DNA of 64,000 bases, taken from Nemertoderma westbladi (lineage: Eukaryota; Xenacoelomorpha; Nemertodermatida; Nemertodermatidae). Positions within the stretch are counted from its first letter, which is position 1. The number at the start of each line of letters is the position of its first letter. The notes under the pieces were generated by a model. The model saw nothing but the letters and a program-made list of their open reading frames with translations. It was not told where the DNA came from and made no database searches. The stretch covers positions 1 to 64,000 of the forward strand of contig JAUCBJ010006078.1 in assembly GCA_032718475.1 (NCBI GenBank), in the 5' to 3' direction. This document shows positions 52,687-63,458 of this stretch, piece by piece. Made by a program: the position numbers and the translations under genes.

Positions 52687-53555
52687 TGGGGGTAACGGTC
52701 CCCTCCATATCTCTGTATCACATGACTTATTTTGGTCCGAGGGGTTTGGGGTTTTTGTTCTTGGTTGAGTATATTGCTGATATTGTAATGGGGGAATGTC
52801 ACCCTGCCCCCCCCCCCCCCCCCACCGGTGTTATATTTGGTATTGGGGTTGATGTTACCATGTTAGGGCCCATACATCTATCGGAAATAGCTCCCCCTTC
52901 CCCTGGGTATATATTATATCCTTGCATATTATAGTCATACTGGTGTGCAGGTACCGGTATAGGCCTATCCACTTCTTGCCTAACTACCGGTATGTATGCC
53001 GCGACTTCCGGATCTAATCCCGTTGTCCACGTTACCCTATCGCCTACACTATCTCTTCCAGCATGGCCTATAGTATGTGCAGTTACGGCCTACAGTATGT
53101 CCTGCAGTCTGCCTTTGTCCTTCTGGACCGAAGTTTAATCTTCTCAAATATTCCAGGAAGTCCTCCCTGCGACTACCGTACTCTCGATCAACAGCTATGT
53201 CCCATTGGGAAGTTTCTCCTCGATCCCATCTCCGGTCCTCGTCCTCATACCGGTACATCCTGCACTCTTCTCCTGGTGTGTGGTATATCTCACCAGGCTG
53301 CGTCACTCCAGGGCGACAGCAATCTCCCGGAGTTCGACCACACTGACTCTCTAACTCCATCTCTGCTACCGATGACTCACTGTCCATCCTTCCTCTCTGG
53401 TTGCTCGTAGCAACGCTTCTTTTATTCTCCCCACCTCTTCTCACTTCAGTGCAGTAATCATCCCCGTGAGATCTCGCTTCAACCTCCCAGATAAACTCTA
53501 CTGCTCCTCTTCTGTCTTCCAACAGGGCTCGACGTCTTCCCGCTCGCCCGCCCAT
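52687..53555 (-). pseudogene. Gag2 N-terminal part of element X
   Basis: Frame 53555-53049 encodes an Arg/Glu/Gly-rich segment with MELESQCGRTPGDCCRPG, YHTPGEECRMYRYEDE, REYGSRREDFLEYLRRLNFG and QTAGHTVG. Nearly the same peptide is encoded by element Z at 63912-63560, which supports gag identity. 52687-53048 is broken sequence with a poly-C run at 52807-52822. No catalytic domain is seen. Confidence 0.6.
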
Positions 53556-54346
53556 GGCGCCAACGTCTCTCTCTCTGCCCGGTTGGATGTTCCTGGGGAC
53601 ACTCGCAATTCCCCTACTATTCTCTGTCGTTGGGTACCGTGGTTCACCTAACTCGCCGCGCGCACTGTCCGCCGACGCTTGTGGGACATTCTCTGCCCCC
53701 CCCCCCCCCTCACGCCACTAATCTCTCGTGGTGGGGTGCCCGTAGCCCCCCCCCCCCCCATTCGCCAACTCCTACTTTGCTACCTGTTACTTCGCCTCTA
53801 CGCCCCTCTCTAGTCGACGCACTATCTCTACCCTGGCTGGGTCTACTCACCCCAGCCTCTCCCTGCGCCTCTCTCACTGCATGGCCTTGCAGGCTCCCAT
53901 TGGGTTGACTCGCCCCCTCTACTCTCTGTGCGACTACGTGGCCTTGCAGGCTCTCGTTGGCCGGACCACCTGTCTCCCCTACGTTCGTATTAATTGCACC
54001 GTTATTGATAATATTATTTTGATTAATTTCCTCGGGGTTATTACCTAACGTAACGTTGTTACCTAAATTATTTAAATTATTTTGTTTGGAATTAGGGTTA
54101 TTATTTGGATTATTTTGCACATTTAAATTAGAATCATTATTTGGATTGTTTTGCACATTTAAATTAGAATTATTATTTGGATTATTATGCATATTTAAAT
54201 TAGAATTATTATTTGGATTATTTTGCACATTTAAATTAGAATCATTATTACCGGGTAAAATATTATTTCTATTTCCTGCAACAAAGGTTTGATTAGGGTT
54301 GTCTATTAGGGTACTATCAATATTAATTCCTTCTAACGTATTATTA
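53556..54346 (-). pseudogene. Asn-rich gag linker of element X
   Basis: Two poly-C runs (53696-53708 and 53746-53758) are followed, in - strand frame 54228-53710, by an Asn-rich peptide of 13-residue units (NVQNNPNNNSNL type, from 39-bp DNA repeats at about 54085-54250) and then GNNPEEINQNNIINNGAINT. The same NNPEEINQNNIINN stretch is in the + strand element at 28280-28370. It is low-complexity and probably a disordered linker between gag1 and gag2. Confidence 0.65.
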
Positions 54347-54870
54347 TTAAACCCCCCCCCCCTCCCCCGCCCGTACGGTTATACCAGTCCTGGGTCTGTC
54401 GTCCGGTACCTGTAAGTGGGGATTAACAAAGGTCTCCATTACTTCTGGCTCCTTGTAAATGCTACCCGAACCAGCCTCACTCTCTGATAATCCCAACTTC
54501 ACCAGATCTAACTGGCGTTTTTGCTTCGCCTGGTATTGCATAAGCCCCCTCAACCAGGTATGCATATCATCCCGCATGTGCTTTCCATCTCTCTCTCTCT
54601 CTCTCTCTGTCCTCTCTCAAACTTTGGTTCGCTAATTCTGCCTCCCTCGCCTCCCACTCTCTACGCTCGTTAACTTCTCTCTCTACCCTCGCTGCCTCTT
54701 TCGCTTCTCGCTCTTTGCGCTCATTTTCTATTCTCACCTCCCGCTCTCTGCACTCGTTTTCTACTTTCGCCTCCAATTCCTCGCGCTCTTTACGCTCACT
54801 CATCTCTTTTTCCTCCCTCTCCCTGCAGTTTATCGCCACCCTCTCGGCTCTCTGTCTACATTCACTCGCT

Positions 54871-54872
<2 letters not shown>

Positions 54873-54948
<76 letters not shown>
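54873..54948. repeat. (CT)n microsatellite in gag1 of element X
   Basis: About 38 uninterrupted CT units. On the - strand they encode alternating Arg-Glu within the coiled coil, so the expansion keeps both frame and helical character. Confidence 0.95.
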
Positions 54949-54949
<1 letters not shown>

Positions 54950-55189
54950 ATAATGCGGTTCCCTCATCTAATTGCCTCTCCAACTCCTTCTGATCCAGCA
55001 CCACAATGTCTAGTTGATACACCAGATCTATCTCTAACACCCTTTTTGTTTTCGCGGAGGATGTAGTGGACTTATCGGTTGCGACGATTATCGGTCGCCT
55101 CTCTGTCCTACTAACTTTCCCCCATTTCCTGGGGTTTTCGCTAACCGACGACACCGAATCCTTGGGATTAACCTTGGGTTCGCCTCCGT

Positions 55190-56163
55190 GCGGGTCCGCC
55201 CATCCCACTAACTTAATTCCCTTAGCATCCACTAAGTAAGGCCCTGTGTACACTACGTCTGGCTCCATTACCTTGGACCGCCACAATTTAAACAGTTCCA
55301 TGGCGACCCCCCTCGCTCTCTCACTCGCCAGTTCTCCCTGTCCAAAACAGACTAAATAACGAAAATGTTTAATCAACTCACCTAACCTCTGGTATAGCTT
55401 AGGCTGGTCTACCTTTCTCCCCTCCTTAGCCTCTTTGAGTAGTTTCTTGGTGGCGTTGTAGGCCCCTCGTAGCCAATCACTCACCCCGACGTCCTCTTCG
55501 TCGACTCTACCTAGTAAGGCGTAAAACCTGGTATTCTTTACATGGGCGTAAAACCTGGTATTATTTACATGGGTGTAAAACCTGGTATTCTTTACGTGGG
55601 TGGAGAACCTGGTATTCTTTATTTTGGCGGGGAACCTGGTATTCTTTACATTGGCGTAAAACCTGGTATTCTTTACATGGGCGTAAAACCTGGTATTCTT
55701 TACGTGGGCGGAAAACCTGGTATTCTTTACATGGGCAGAAAACCTGGTATTCTTTACATGGGCGTAAAACTTGGTATTCTTTACGTGGGTGGAAAACCTG
55801 GTATTCTTTACGTGGGCGGAAAACCTGGTATTCATTACGTGCGGGTCCGCCCATCCCACTAACTTAATTTCCCTAGCATCCACTAAGTAAGGCCCTACGT
55901 ACACTACGTCTGGCTCCATTACCTTGGACCGCCACAATTCAAACAGTTCCGTGGCGACCCCCCTCACTCTCTCACTCGTCAGTTCTCCCTGTCCAAAACA
56001 GACTAAATAACGAAAATGTTTATTCAACTCACCTAGCCTCTGGTATAGTTTAGGCTGGTCTACCTTTCTCCCCTCCTTAGCCTCTTTGAGTAGTTTCTTG
56101 GTGGCGTTGTAGGCCCGTTGTAGCCAATCACTCATCCCGACGTCCTCTTCATCGACTCTACCT
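55190..56163 (-). repeat. 325-bp duplicated blocks flanking a 27-bp minisatellite
   Basis: Blocks 55839-56163 and 55190-55513 both encode GRVDEEDVG..SDWL through GWADPH and are highly similar. Between them, 55519-55845 holds about twelve 27-bp units (ggcgtaaaacctggtattct plus tttacat) encoding NTRF(S/Y)AHVK. All junctions keep the reading frame open. Confidence 0.9.
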
Positions 56164-56440
56164 TCTCTCCTCGTCTGGCGTCCTACCGGCAGCCCCACCA
56201 TCGCCGTACCGGTGGGCCATCCGTCACCCTCGGCCTGTGGTTGGCCGTCGATTTCGGAACTCCGACCGCTGTCATCGTCATGCGTCGACTCGTCCCTCTC
56301 TCGTGGTTGACGGCCGCCCTCCGCTTGGGTAGCCGGATCGTCCCTCGTTGGTGAATCCGGCGTCGCAGGCTGATACCGTCTCGTCGCGGCCTCTCAGATG
56401 GTTTGGTTGGTGTCATCCGGGGTCTGAGGTGGTGTTCTGG

Positions 56441-58456
56441 TAATCAATAGTATAGCAAAACTCTATGATATGGTTCTTACGAATAGATTATATGCTTGGT
56501 ACAAGCCCCTACCAGAACAAGCGGGAGCGAGTAAGGGCCGCGGTTGCTTAGAGCAGATCCTTGCGATTAGATTACTGTGCGATTATGCCAGGAAGTACAA
56601 AAAGATTTTGTACATAATATTTGTAGACTATGAAAAAGCGTATGACAATGTTAAAAGGTGTTTTATGTTTGATACGTTAAAGAACCTCGGATGTGGATGT
56701 AAAATGCTTAATGCATTACAGGCCATGTACAAAATAACAGTCGCCAACATTAACAAGCTCCACGTTATTTGTAATAGAGGCGTTCGCCAAGGATCTCCAG
56801 GAAGCTGCTACCTATTTGTAATAGTTATAGACTTCTTCGTACGCACTTTGAAACGTCTGCCTTTTGATGATTGGCTGAAATCTTTACATAGCGTACTCCT
56901 AATGGATGATACGGCAATTCTTGGAACAAGCAGACTTTCTATATTGGATAAGTTAAAAGTTCTACGTAATTTTTGTTCCCTATCTGGCATGGTAATTAAT
57001 ATTAAAAAAACCAAATTCCTAGTGATAAATGGAGCAGAAAGCGATAAAAACTCCTTTGATATCGGCGAAAAAGAAATAGTAAATACAGATTCGTACATTT
57101 ACCTGGGCTCACCAATAACTTCAGATGGTTTAATATCTACAGTAATTTCCCTCAACGCCTCTGAAAAGCAGTGTCACCTATTAAAATTTTCGACATTTCT
57201 AAATAAGAACCCAGACTTACCTTTCGTTGTGAAAAGGAAAGTTTTTGACGCCGCAGTGATCTCTGCTATAACTTACGGTTGTGAAACCTGGTACGGGGGT
57301 TCATTGGCCCCTATGTCTAAATTGTATATGTCTATGGTAAGGCTACTATTGGGTGTTCGACCTACCACGTGCGGCGACATCTGCCTTATCGAATTGGGAC
57401 TCCCAGAGTTCGAAACCTTAATCCGTGATAAACAGCGGAAATATCTGAATAGTTTTATTCCAGTCGCCGACTCTCCATTGCAGATGGCCTTGGAAATCGG
57501 CCGGGATAACAGCTCACCCATGTTTATCGAGGTGGATCGAGTAAAGAACCTCCCGTCGGATTACAGTAAAATCCAGAACGATAAGCTGAAAAATGACGTG
57601 TTTAAGTCTGTAACAACAAAACGTCATCTGTATAAGTTAGTGAATCCGTTGTTAACTTCGCCGCAATTGTACAAAGACTGCAAAGTTCCGGAGCGGTACC
57701 GTCTAGCGTGGTCGAGATTTAGGCTGGGTAGCCACAGCTTCCCCGTAGAACGAATGAGGTGGGCCAGGGTACGAGATACTGAGCGCTTCTGTGTATGTGG
57801 AGCTATCCAGACGGAACAACATATTGTTACCGTTTGCCCATTTACTGAGCGATCCAGGAGACATGTCAATGGAAGCTGGTCTGATTTAACAAGTTTATTT
57901 GGTTTAGGTAATCAAGTGGAGGTAGCTAAAATGATCGAAAGTATGACCCACGATTATTAATAAGTGACTAAGTAACAAATAGCGAATTATTTATTGGATG
58001 GAGCGCGATTCGAGTATTTAGTATAATGTAATTTTCATTTATATATTTTATGAACCTACTGACCATAATTATTTAATTAAGTGGAACATGATAAATTGTG
58101 AAAGAAGCACTGTTCTTTATTTATTTACATAATATTATTTATTTATTTTAACTATAACTTTTTATTACAATACACTAGACCCAGTATCACACGGCTTGAC
58201 AATTATTTAGATATAACATATTTATTCATTTAATTATATTAGACCCAGCATCGCACGACTTGACAGTTAATTAGAGATGTACTCGTAAGTAGGTACTTTT
58301 ATTGTGCTATTTCTGTTCGGAATTTAAATATTTAATTTTTTCTGGTAAATCTCTTTATATTATGGTCGGCACTACCGCTTCAATCATGTATACTGTTAAT
58401 TATTGTGCAAGTATTGAACTGTATAGAGAAGTGTAGACAATAAACAATCAATCAAT
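56441..58456 (+). mobile_element. LINE, 5'-truncated, inserted in the leader of element X
   Basis: It begins near ggtaatcaatagtatagc, directly after leader/gag sequence shared with the + strand element (26700-26760 region), and ends in an (AATC)n tail (caatcaatcaatc at 58444-58456). X leader sequence resumes after it (gtattcctccttcactc and onward). It carries the RT frame at 56470-57960 and about 490 bp of AT-rich 3' UTR, in which two similar tracts (tagacccag(t/c)atc(a/g)cacg) occur at 58188 and 58247. Confidence 0.85.
56470..57960 (+). CDS. LINE reverse transcriptase (N-terminus missing)
   Basis: 496 open codons. The same frame extends upstream into SIAKLYDMVLTNRLYAWYKP, so the annotated Met is internal. 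Motifs: EQAGASKGRGCLEQILAI, FVDYEKAYDNV (A), NRGVRQGSPGSCYLFVIV (B), LLMDDTAIL (C, with Met in place of the usual YADD Tyr-Ala), SGMVINIKKTKFLV (D) and YIYLGSPITSDG (E). The C-terminus has RYRLAWSRFRLGSH and CVCGAIQTEQHIVTVCPF, a CCHC-like cluster of CR1/I/Jockey-type LINEs. The endonuclease domain is absent through 5' truncation. No stops, so it is a fairly young copy. Confidence 0.88.
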   Translation: MVLTNRLYAWYKPLPEQAGASKGRGCLEQILAIRLLCDYARKYKKILYIIFVDYEKAYDNVKRCFMFDTLKNLGCGCKMLNALQAMYKITVANINKLHVICNRGVRQGSPGSCYLFVIVIDFFVRTLKRLPFDDWLKSLHSVLLMDDTAILGTSRLSILDKLKVLRNFCSLSGMVINIKKTKFLVINGAESDKNSFDIGEKEIVNTDSYIYLGSPITSDGLISTVISLNASEKQCHLLKFSTFLNKNPDLPFVVKRKVFDAAVISAITYGCETWYGGSLAPMSKLYMSMVRLLLGVRPTTCGDICLIELGLPEFETLIRDKQRKYLNSFIPVADSPLQMALEIGRDNSSPMFIEVDRVKNLPSDYSKIQNDKLKNDVFKSVTTKRHLYKLVNPLLTSPQLYKDCKVPERYRLAWSRFRLGSHSFPVERMRWARVRDTERFCVCGAIQTEQHIVTVCPFTERSRRHVNGSWSDLTSLFGLGNQVEVAKMIESMTHDY

Positions 58457-58540
58457 CACCCCCCTCTGACTGTCGGGGTATTCCTCCTTCACTCACTTGT
58501 CTTGCAGTCACAGCTTCAGTTGTAGGTGGCTGTTTATGAC
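58457..58540 (-). other. Leader of element X next to its 5' LTR
   Basis: A short stretch similar to the region after the + strand LTR (26640-26720), read in reverse. The primer-binding site should adjoin 58540, reading GTCATAAACAGCCACC on the - strand. I cannot assign the tRNA. Confidence 0.5.
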
Positions 58541-59091
58541 TGTGACAGGATCGTTGATCCCGACCGGGTTAGATTAAGTACACGTCACCATTCTGCTGGG
58601 GCTGTTGAGCTACTGGTCGTTTTGGTTCAAGGCCGTCAGGGAAAATAACAGAGTTTCGTGTTTCTCAATATTAATGTTCCGAATGATAATAGCACAGAAT
58701 CAGTATGTAATGAATATCATGATACAGAATGACAGCATTAAATCAGTAATAAATATTGATTGGTGGCGGTGATGGTCATAAACTATAACCGGTGTGCAAC
58801 TCTGTGATTAATGAACTGACCGGTAAATCAGTAATACAGAATAGTTATAGGATTGATACACACAGATATTGGTTTCACCTCTTACTCTACTTGGCCTTCT
58901 GTACCCAGTGGATGCTTTCCTATCCCTGTTCACGTGCTTCCCTCCCTGCTATTGCCTAATATAATAATTGTCACTTTGACACCTCCGAGGTGGTTTGACC
59001 TCTCATCTCTCTCTGTGGCTTTAGGGCTTGTGTCTCCCCCCCCCCCCCTCCCAAAGTTGGTTATGAGACGAGATTATTATTTGTGACGGGA
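58541..59091 (-). mobile_element. 5' LTR of element X, truncated
   Basis: The + strand starts tgtgacaggatcgttgatcc and matches 29659-30283, but stops at 59091 inside the gagacgagatta region. About 100 bp, including the expected gcttaca end, are missing. The 3' LTR of element Z begins at the next base. Confidence 0.75.
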
Positions 59092-59744
59092 TCAGAAATC
59101 CCGACAGGGTAAGTTGTTTATACGCATCACCGTAGGCTGAGATGATATAGATAACTTGGCCGAGGCTGTTGGAGAAAAACGTTCAGAGTTTGATTTTCCT
59201 TGCGTTCTAATATATGTATAATAATAGCACAATATAGATTGCATATGTTAATGGTAACGAGAGGTAATATATGATTGATATACCAATATATGATGACGGT
59301 GAAACAATATTACCGGTCTGCACTGAAACTGGGTAACTGACTAATTGAATCACAAACCGGTAACGAGAGGTAATATATGATTGATATACCAATATTGCTT
59401 CACTTCCTACACTACTCTGGCCTGTTACCTAATGGGTGCTCTTCTGTGCCCTACCACGTGCTTTCCTCCCCCCTTATTGGCTAATGTTCTACTTGTCACC
59501 CTTTCACTCTCTGGGAGTGTTTCCCCTCTGCTGCTAGCCTCTACTAGCTGTGTCCCCTCTGAGGTGGTTTGACCTCTAACCTTCCTTTGTGTGTGGCTTC
59601 GGGGCTTGTGTTGCCCCCCCCCCCCCCCAAATGTTGGTTGTGATACGAGATTAATATTGCTAATCTCATATTTCCAACATATTGCTGAAAATGCCACCAT
59701 CCCATTTTCTGGTGGGTAATGAGGCAGAATTGAATCTGCTTACA
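59092..59744 (-). mobile_element. 3' LTR of element Z
   Basis: 653-bp LTR: the + strand starts tgtgacgggatcagaaatcc and ends gaatctgcttaca. The - strand beyond it reads gcatggggggag, a polypurine tract directly next to the LTR, which identifies it as a 3' LTR with its element to the right. It is more diverged from the LTR of X than expected for one insertion, so X and Z are separate copies. Confidence 0.78.
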
Positions 59745-60190
59745 CTCCCCCCATGCTATCTTCCCGGTGAGAAGATAGCATCAACTACCATTGCGCTTCA
59801 ATTCCGCTGGAATCCGATCTACTATCGGGCGTAGAGTGGAGTTCCTTTCTTGGAGTCGGCTTTCCAGGCCGCTCCCTCTGGGTATGATATTGCTACCGCT
59901 TCTTGGTGCAATCGCAACCTCTGTTGCACCAAGATATCTGATGTCTCTGTTCGAGACAATTGTGGACTCTTCACTAATTTTCAAAAACTCTAACTCTGAA
60001 CTCACTCTAACCTCACTCTCAGACCCCTCTGTCCCTTACTCTCTCTCTCTCACACCTCGCTCCCCACACTTGAATTGCATTCCACTCGCTTCCTCACGCG
60101 CCAACACCTCCTCTCCATACTTCCCTCGTACTCCTCTCATACTCCCCTCGGAACTTACCCCAGTCAATCGGCTTGTGGCAGACAAGGCCC
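59745..60190 (-). other. 3' internal region of element Z, unique part
   Basis: It matches 30284-30760 of element X, including the inverted repeat ctatcttcccggtgagaaga and a C/T-rich stretch. No protein is supported on either strand. Confidence 0.65.
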
Positions 60191-62190
60191 ATGAGCTGGC
60201 CCATCCCCACTGCTCTACAATGTCCTGTGTTCTCTACCACTCCCAAAGTGCCAGTTTTTCTTATGTTACCCCTGTCTGTGCTATCATCCTATCTACCTTG
60301 CTACTTGCTTCTTACTATGTACTTACTATGTAACTCTCTTACTACTAAATCTATTAACTCTATTAACTCTAACGGTACTATGTACCCTAATATTGCTACT
60401 ACCTACATAAGGCTGCTACCTAATACCTACATACCACACCCTTCATCTCTCACTACGTGGCGCTTGCGGTGCCCACAACCCATCTGCTACTACCTCTATG
60501 GTATACCTACATACCATACCCTCTACTCTCTTTCTATGTGGCGCTTTCGGTGCCCACAACCCCTCTGCCACTACTTCTATGGTATACCTACATACCATAC
60601 CCTCTACTCTCTTTCTACGTGGCGCTTTCAGTACCCACAACCCCTCTACTCTCTTTCTACATGGCGCTTTCGGTTCCCACAACCCCTCTGCTATTACTTC
60701 TCATGGTATGTCTACATACCACACTCCCTCTCTTTCTACCTACTTCTAACTCTAACGGTACTACGTACCCTCCTACTCCCGTGGTATGTTTATATACCAC
60801 ACTCCCTATTTTCTGACTACTTCTAACTCTGATGGTACTATGTACCCTCCTACTCCCATGAGCTGGCCCATCCCCACTGCTCCACAATGTCCTGTGTTCT
60901 CTACCACTCCCAAAGTGCCAGTTTTTCTCATGTTACCCCTGTCTGTGCTATCATCCTATCTACCTTGCTACTTACTTCTTTACTATGTACTTACCAAGTA
61001 ACTCTCTTACTACTAACTCTATTAACTCTATTAACTCTAACAGTACTATGTACCCTAATATTGCTACTACCTACATAATACTGCTACCTAATACCTACAT
61101 ACCACACCCTTCATCTCTCACTACGTGGCGCTTTCGGTGCCCACAACCCCTCTGCTACTACCTCTATGGTATACCTACATACCATACCCTCTACTCTCTT
61201 TCTATGTGGCGCTTTCGGTGCCCACAACCCCTCTGCCACTACTTCTATGGTATACCTACATACCATACCCTCTACTCTCTTTCTACGTGGCGCTTTCAGT
61301 ACCCACAACCCCTCTACTCTCTTTCTACATGGCGCTTTCGGTTCCCACAACCCCTCTGCTATTACTTCTCATGGTATGTCTACATACCACACTCCCTCTC
61401 TTTCTACCTACTTCTAACTCTAACGGTACTACGTACCCTCCTACTCCCGTGGTATGTTTATATACCACACTCCCTATTTTCTGACTACTTCTAACTCTGA
61501 TGGTACTATGTACCCTCCTACTCCCATGAGCTGGCCCATCCCCACTGCTCCACAATGTCCTGTGTTCTCTACCACTCCCAAAGTGCCAGTTTTTCTTATG
61601 TTACCCCTGTCTGTGCTATCATCCTATCTACCTTGCTACTTACTTCTTACTATGTACTTACCATGTAACTCTCTTACTACTAACTCTATTAACTCTATTA
61701 ACTCTAACAGTACTATGTACCCTAATATTGCTACTACCTACATAATGCTGCTACCTAATACCTACATACCACACCCTTCATCTCTCACTACGTGGCGCTT
61801 TCGGTGCCCACAACCCCTCTGCTACTACCTCTATGGTATACCTACATACCATACCCTCTACTCTCTTTCTACGTGGCGCTTTCGGTGCCCACAACCCCTC
61901 TGCTACTACTTCTATGGTATACCTACATACCATACCCTCTACTCTCTTTCTACGTGGCGCTTTCAGTACCCACAACCCCTCTACTCTCTTTCTACATGGC
62001 GCTTTCGGTGCCCACAACCCCTCTGCTATTACTTCTCATGGTATGTCTACATACCACACTCCCTCTCCTTCTACCTACTTCTAACTCTAACGGTACTACG
62101 TACCCTCCTACTCCCGTGGTATGTTTATATACCACACTCCCTATTTTCTGACTACTTCTAACTCTGATGGTACTATGTACCCTCCTACTC
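60191..62190 (-). repeat. Three tandem 668-bp repeats in the 3' region of element Z
   Basis: Units start at 60191, 60858 and 61526 with atgagctggcccatccccac and are nearly identical. Each contains 75-85 bp subunits around ctatggtatacctacatacc and gtggcgctttcggtgcccac. Open frames appear in all frames simply because the repeat lacks stops; they are not treated as genes. 62191-62560 continues with shorter ctaact-type repeats. Confidence 0.92.
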
Positions 62191-62574
62191 CCGTGGTATG
62201 TTTATAAACCACACTCCCTAATTTCTGCCTACTTCTAACTCTGACGGTACTATGTACCCTCCTACTCCCGTGGTATGTTTATATACCACACTCCCTATAT
62301 TTCTGCCTACTTCTAACTCCCCTCTTACTCTTACTAACTTCTACTGACTTTCTAACTTCTTACTAACTTACTAACTTCTACTAACTTTCTGCTACTTACT
62401 AACTTCTACTAACTTTCTACTACTTCCTAACTACTACTTACTATCTAACTATCTACTACTATTACTTTCTAACTTTCTACTATCTCACTTCATATTTTAT
62501 TCTTATTTGCTTTTATTATTTATTTATTATAATTTGTGTAGGAAGGGCTTGTCGCCCTCATTCCCACCCCCCTC
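62191..62574 (-). other. Simple-repeat end of the 3' region of element Z
   Basis: Partial units of the macro-repeat and (ctaactt)-like tracts, then AT-rich sequence and gtaggaagggcttgtcgccc. It matches the sequence on both sides of the element Y insertion in X (31488 and 49033), which shows that Y interrupted X here. Confidence 0.65.
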
Positions 62575-62760
62575 AGTCCAACATTTGGACGACTAAACTT
62601 TAAGGTGCCCCTTCTAATAGGCAGCACTTTCCTACAGCCCTCCTGTAGGTCTTCCTGTCCTTTGCTCCTATCTTGCCTCCTATTCTCACCTCCACCGACC
62701 GGACTCTTCCGTGCTCATCGGGGTAAGTATCTACCACTCTCGCTAGACTCCTTCACCACC
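62575..62760 (-). pseudogene. Integrase C-terminus of element Z
   Basis: The - strand reads RSLARVVDTYPDEHGRVRSV, then EVRIGGK and TYRRAVGKCCLLEGAP before a stop. This matches the C-terminal end of BEL/Pao integrases (ARV.E.YP...G.VRSV...R, Y.RPV.KL..L). The catalytic core is missing; upstream sequence is in another frame and unrelated to integrase. Confidence 0.7.
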
Positions 62761-63458
62761 CTAAAATCGGGATTTCCAATCGCCTTCTTGATTTCCTCAT
62801 GGTCCCCTGGCAGCAAAATCCCACCCTTCATCTTGTCGTCACCTGGTGGTAGAATGAAAAGAAATCGGAAGAATAGATAGAACAGAATGGATAATACTAA
62901 TCCTATCCCTTTCCACCCTGTCTTCTTATTTGACCTCCCCCTTTTCGGTATGCCTCTCAATCGGACCGGCATCTCCTCCGGACACTTCTCTGGACATCTC
63001 GCTGTCCACTTTTCTCCATCCTCATACCGATACTTGCCGGGGAAATCCTTGTCCCATGCCATCATCTCTAGGTCTTCCGCGTCGAATCCATTCTCCCCCG
63101 CCCACTCTCTTGCTGTTACTTCCCCTCCTGAATCATCTACTGACGGTATTTCTCTGGAACTATCCTCTATCCTTTCACCACGCTCCACTATGTGTGGTTC
63201 CAGATCCATACCCAACTCCTGGTATCTTTCCCCGGACCGCTTCTCACATGGGACCTCACCATCACCCGTCTCTGGTTTCTCCTCTACGTCCTTAACGGTG
63301 CCTGATAGCATGCACACTGATGTCTCCGACACCCTGGATGGAATCTTGGTTTTAATTGGGCCGCTAAGCGTCCCTTGTGATATTGGAGCCCACACATCTA
63401 TCGGCAATAACTTCCCCCTCCCCTGGATATATGTTATGTCCCTGCATATTATAGTCAT
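62715..63458 (-). pseudogene. Chimeric deletion product in element Z with a membrane-like segment
   Basis: A 247-codon frame. It starts in gag2-like sequence (MTIICRDITYIQGRGKLLPI) and then joins SGPIKTKIPSRVSETSVCML, which in X belongs to the protease-RT linker (50980-50900). The protease and most of gag are therefore deleted. The following 150 residues (acidic, with WTARCPEKCPEEMPVRL and RSNKKTGWKG) are not recognised. They end in a hydrophobic stretch, IGLVLSILFYLFFRFLFIL, which could span a membrane. The frame runs out at the integrase end. An envelope-derived origin is possible but unsupported. Confidence 0.5.

Larger units (their letters stand above)
54347..56440 (-). pseudogene. Gag1 of element X, coiled coil with duplicated blocks
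   Basis: The main frame (56201-54567, 544 codons) encodes GRVDEEDVGMSDWLQRAYNA, KLLKEAKEGRKVDQPKLYQR, HFRYLVCFGQGELTSERVRG and YLVDAREIKLVGWADPH. Next is a 27-bp minisatellite, the same block again, then DIVVLDQKELERQLDEGTAL and a long Arg/Glu coiled coil including a pure RE dipeptide tract. Downstream (54577-54347) is MRDDMHTWLRGLMQYQAKQK. An upstream frame (56416-56183) carries the N-terminus in another frame. The duplication and frame break make function unlikely. Confidence 0.7.

Noticed and set aside
55542-55862. 106-codon + strand open frame of GVKPGILYM repeats
   Set aside because: Antisense of the 27-bp minisatellite in gag1 of element X.
60173-62161. Several long open frames in all frames of the 668-bp repeats
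   Set aside because: They repeat with the DNA unit, have low complexity and occur on both strands. They lie in the 3' noncoding region of the element.
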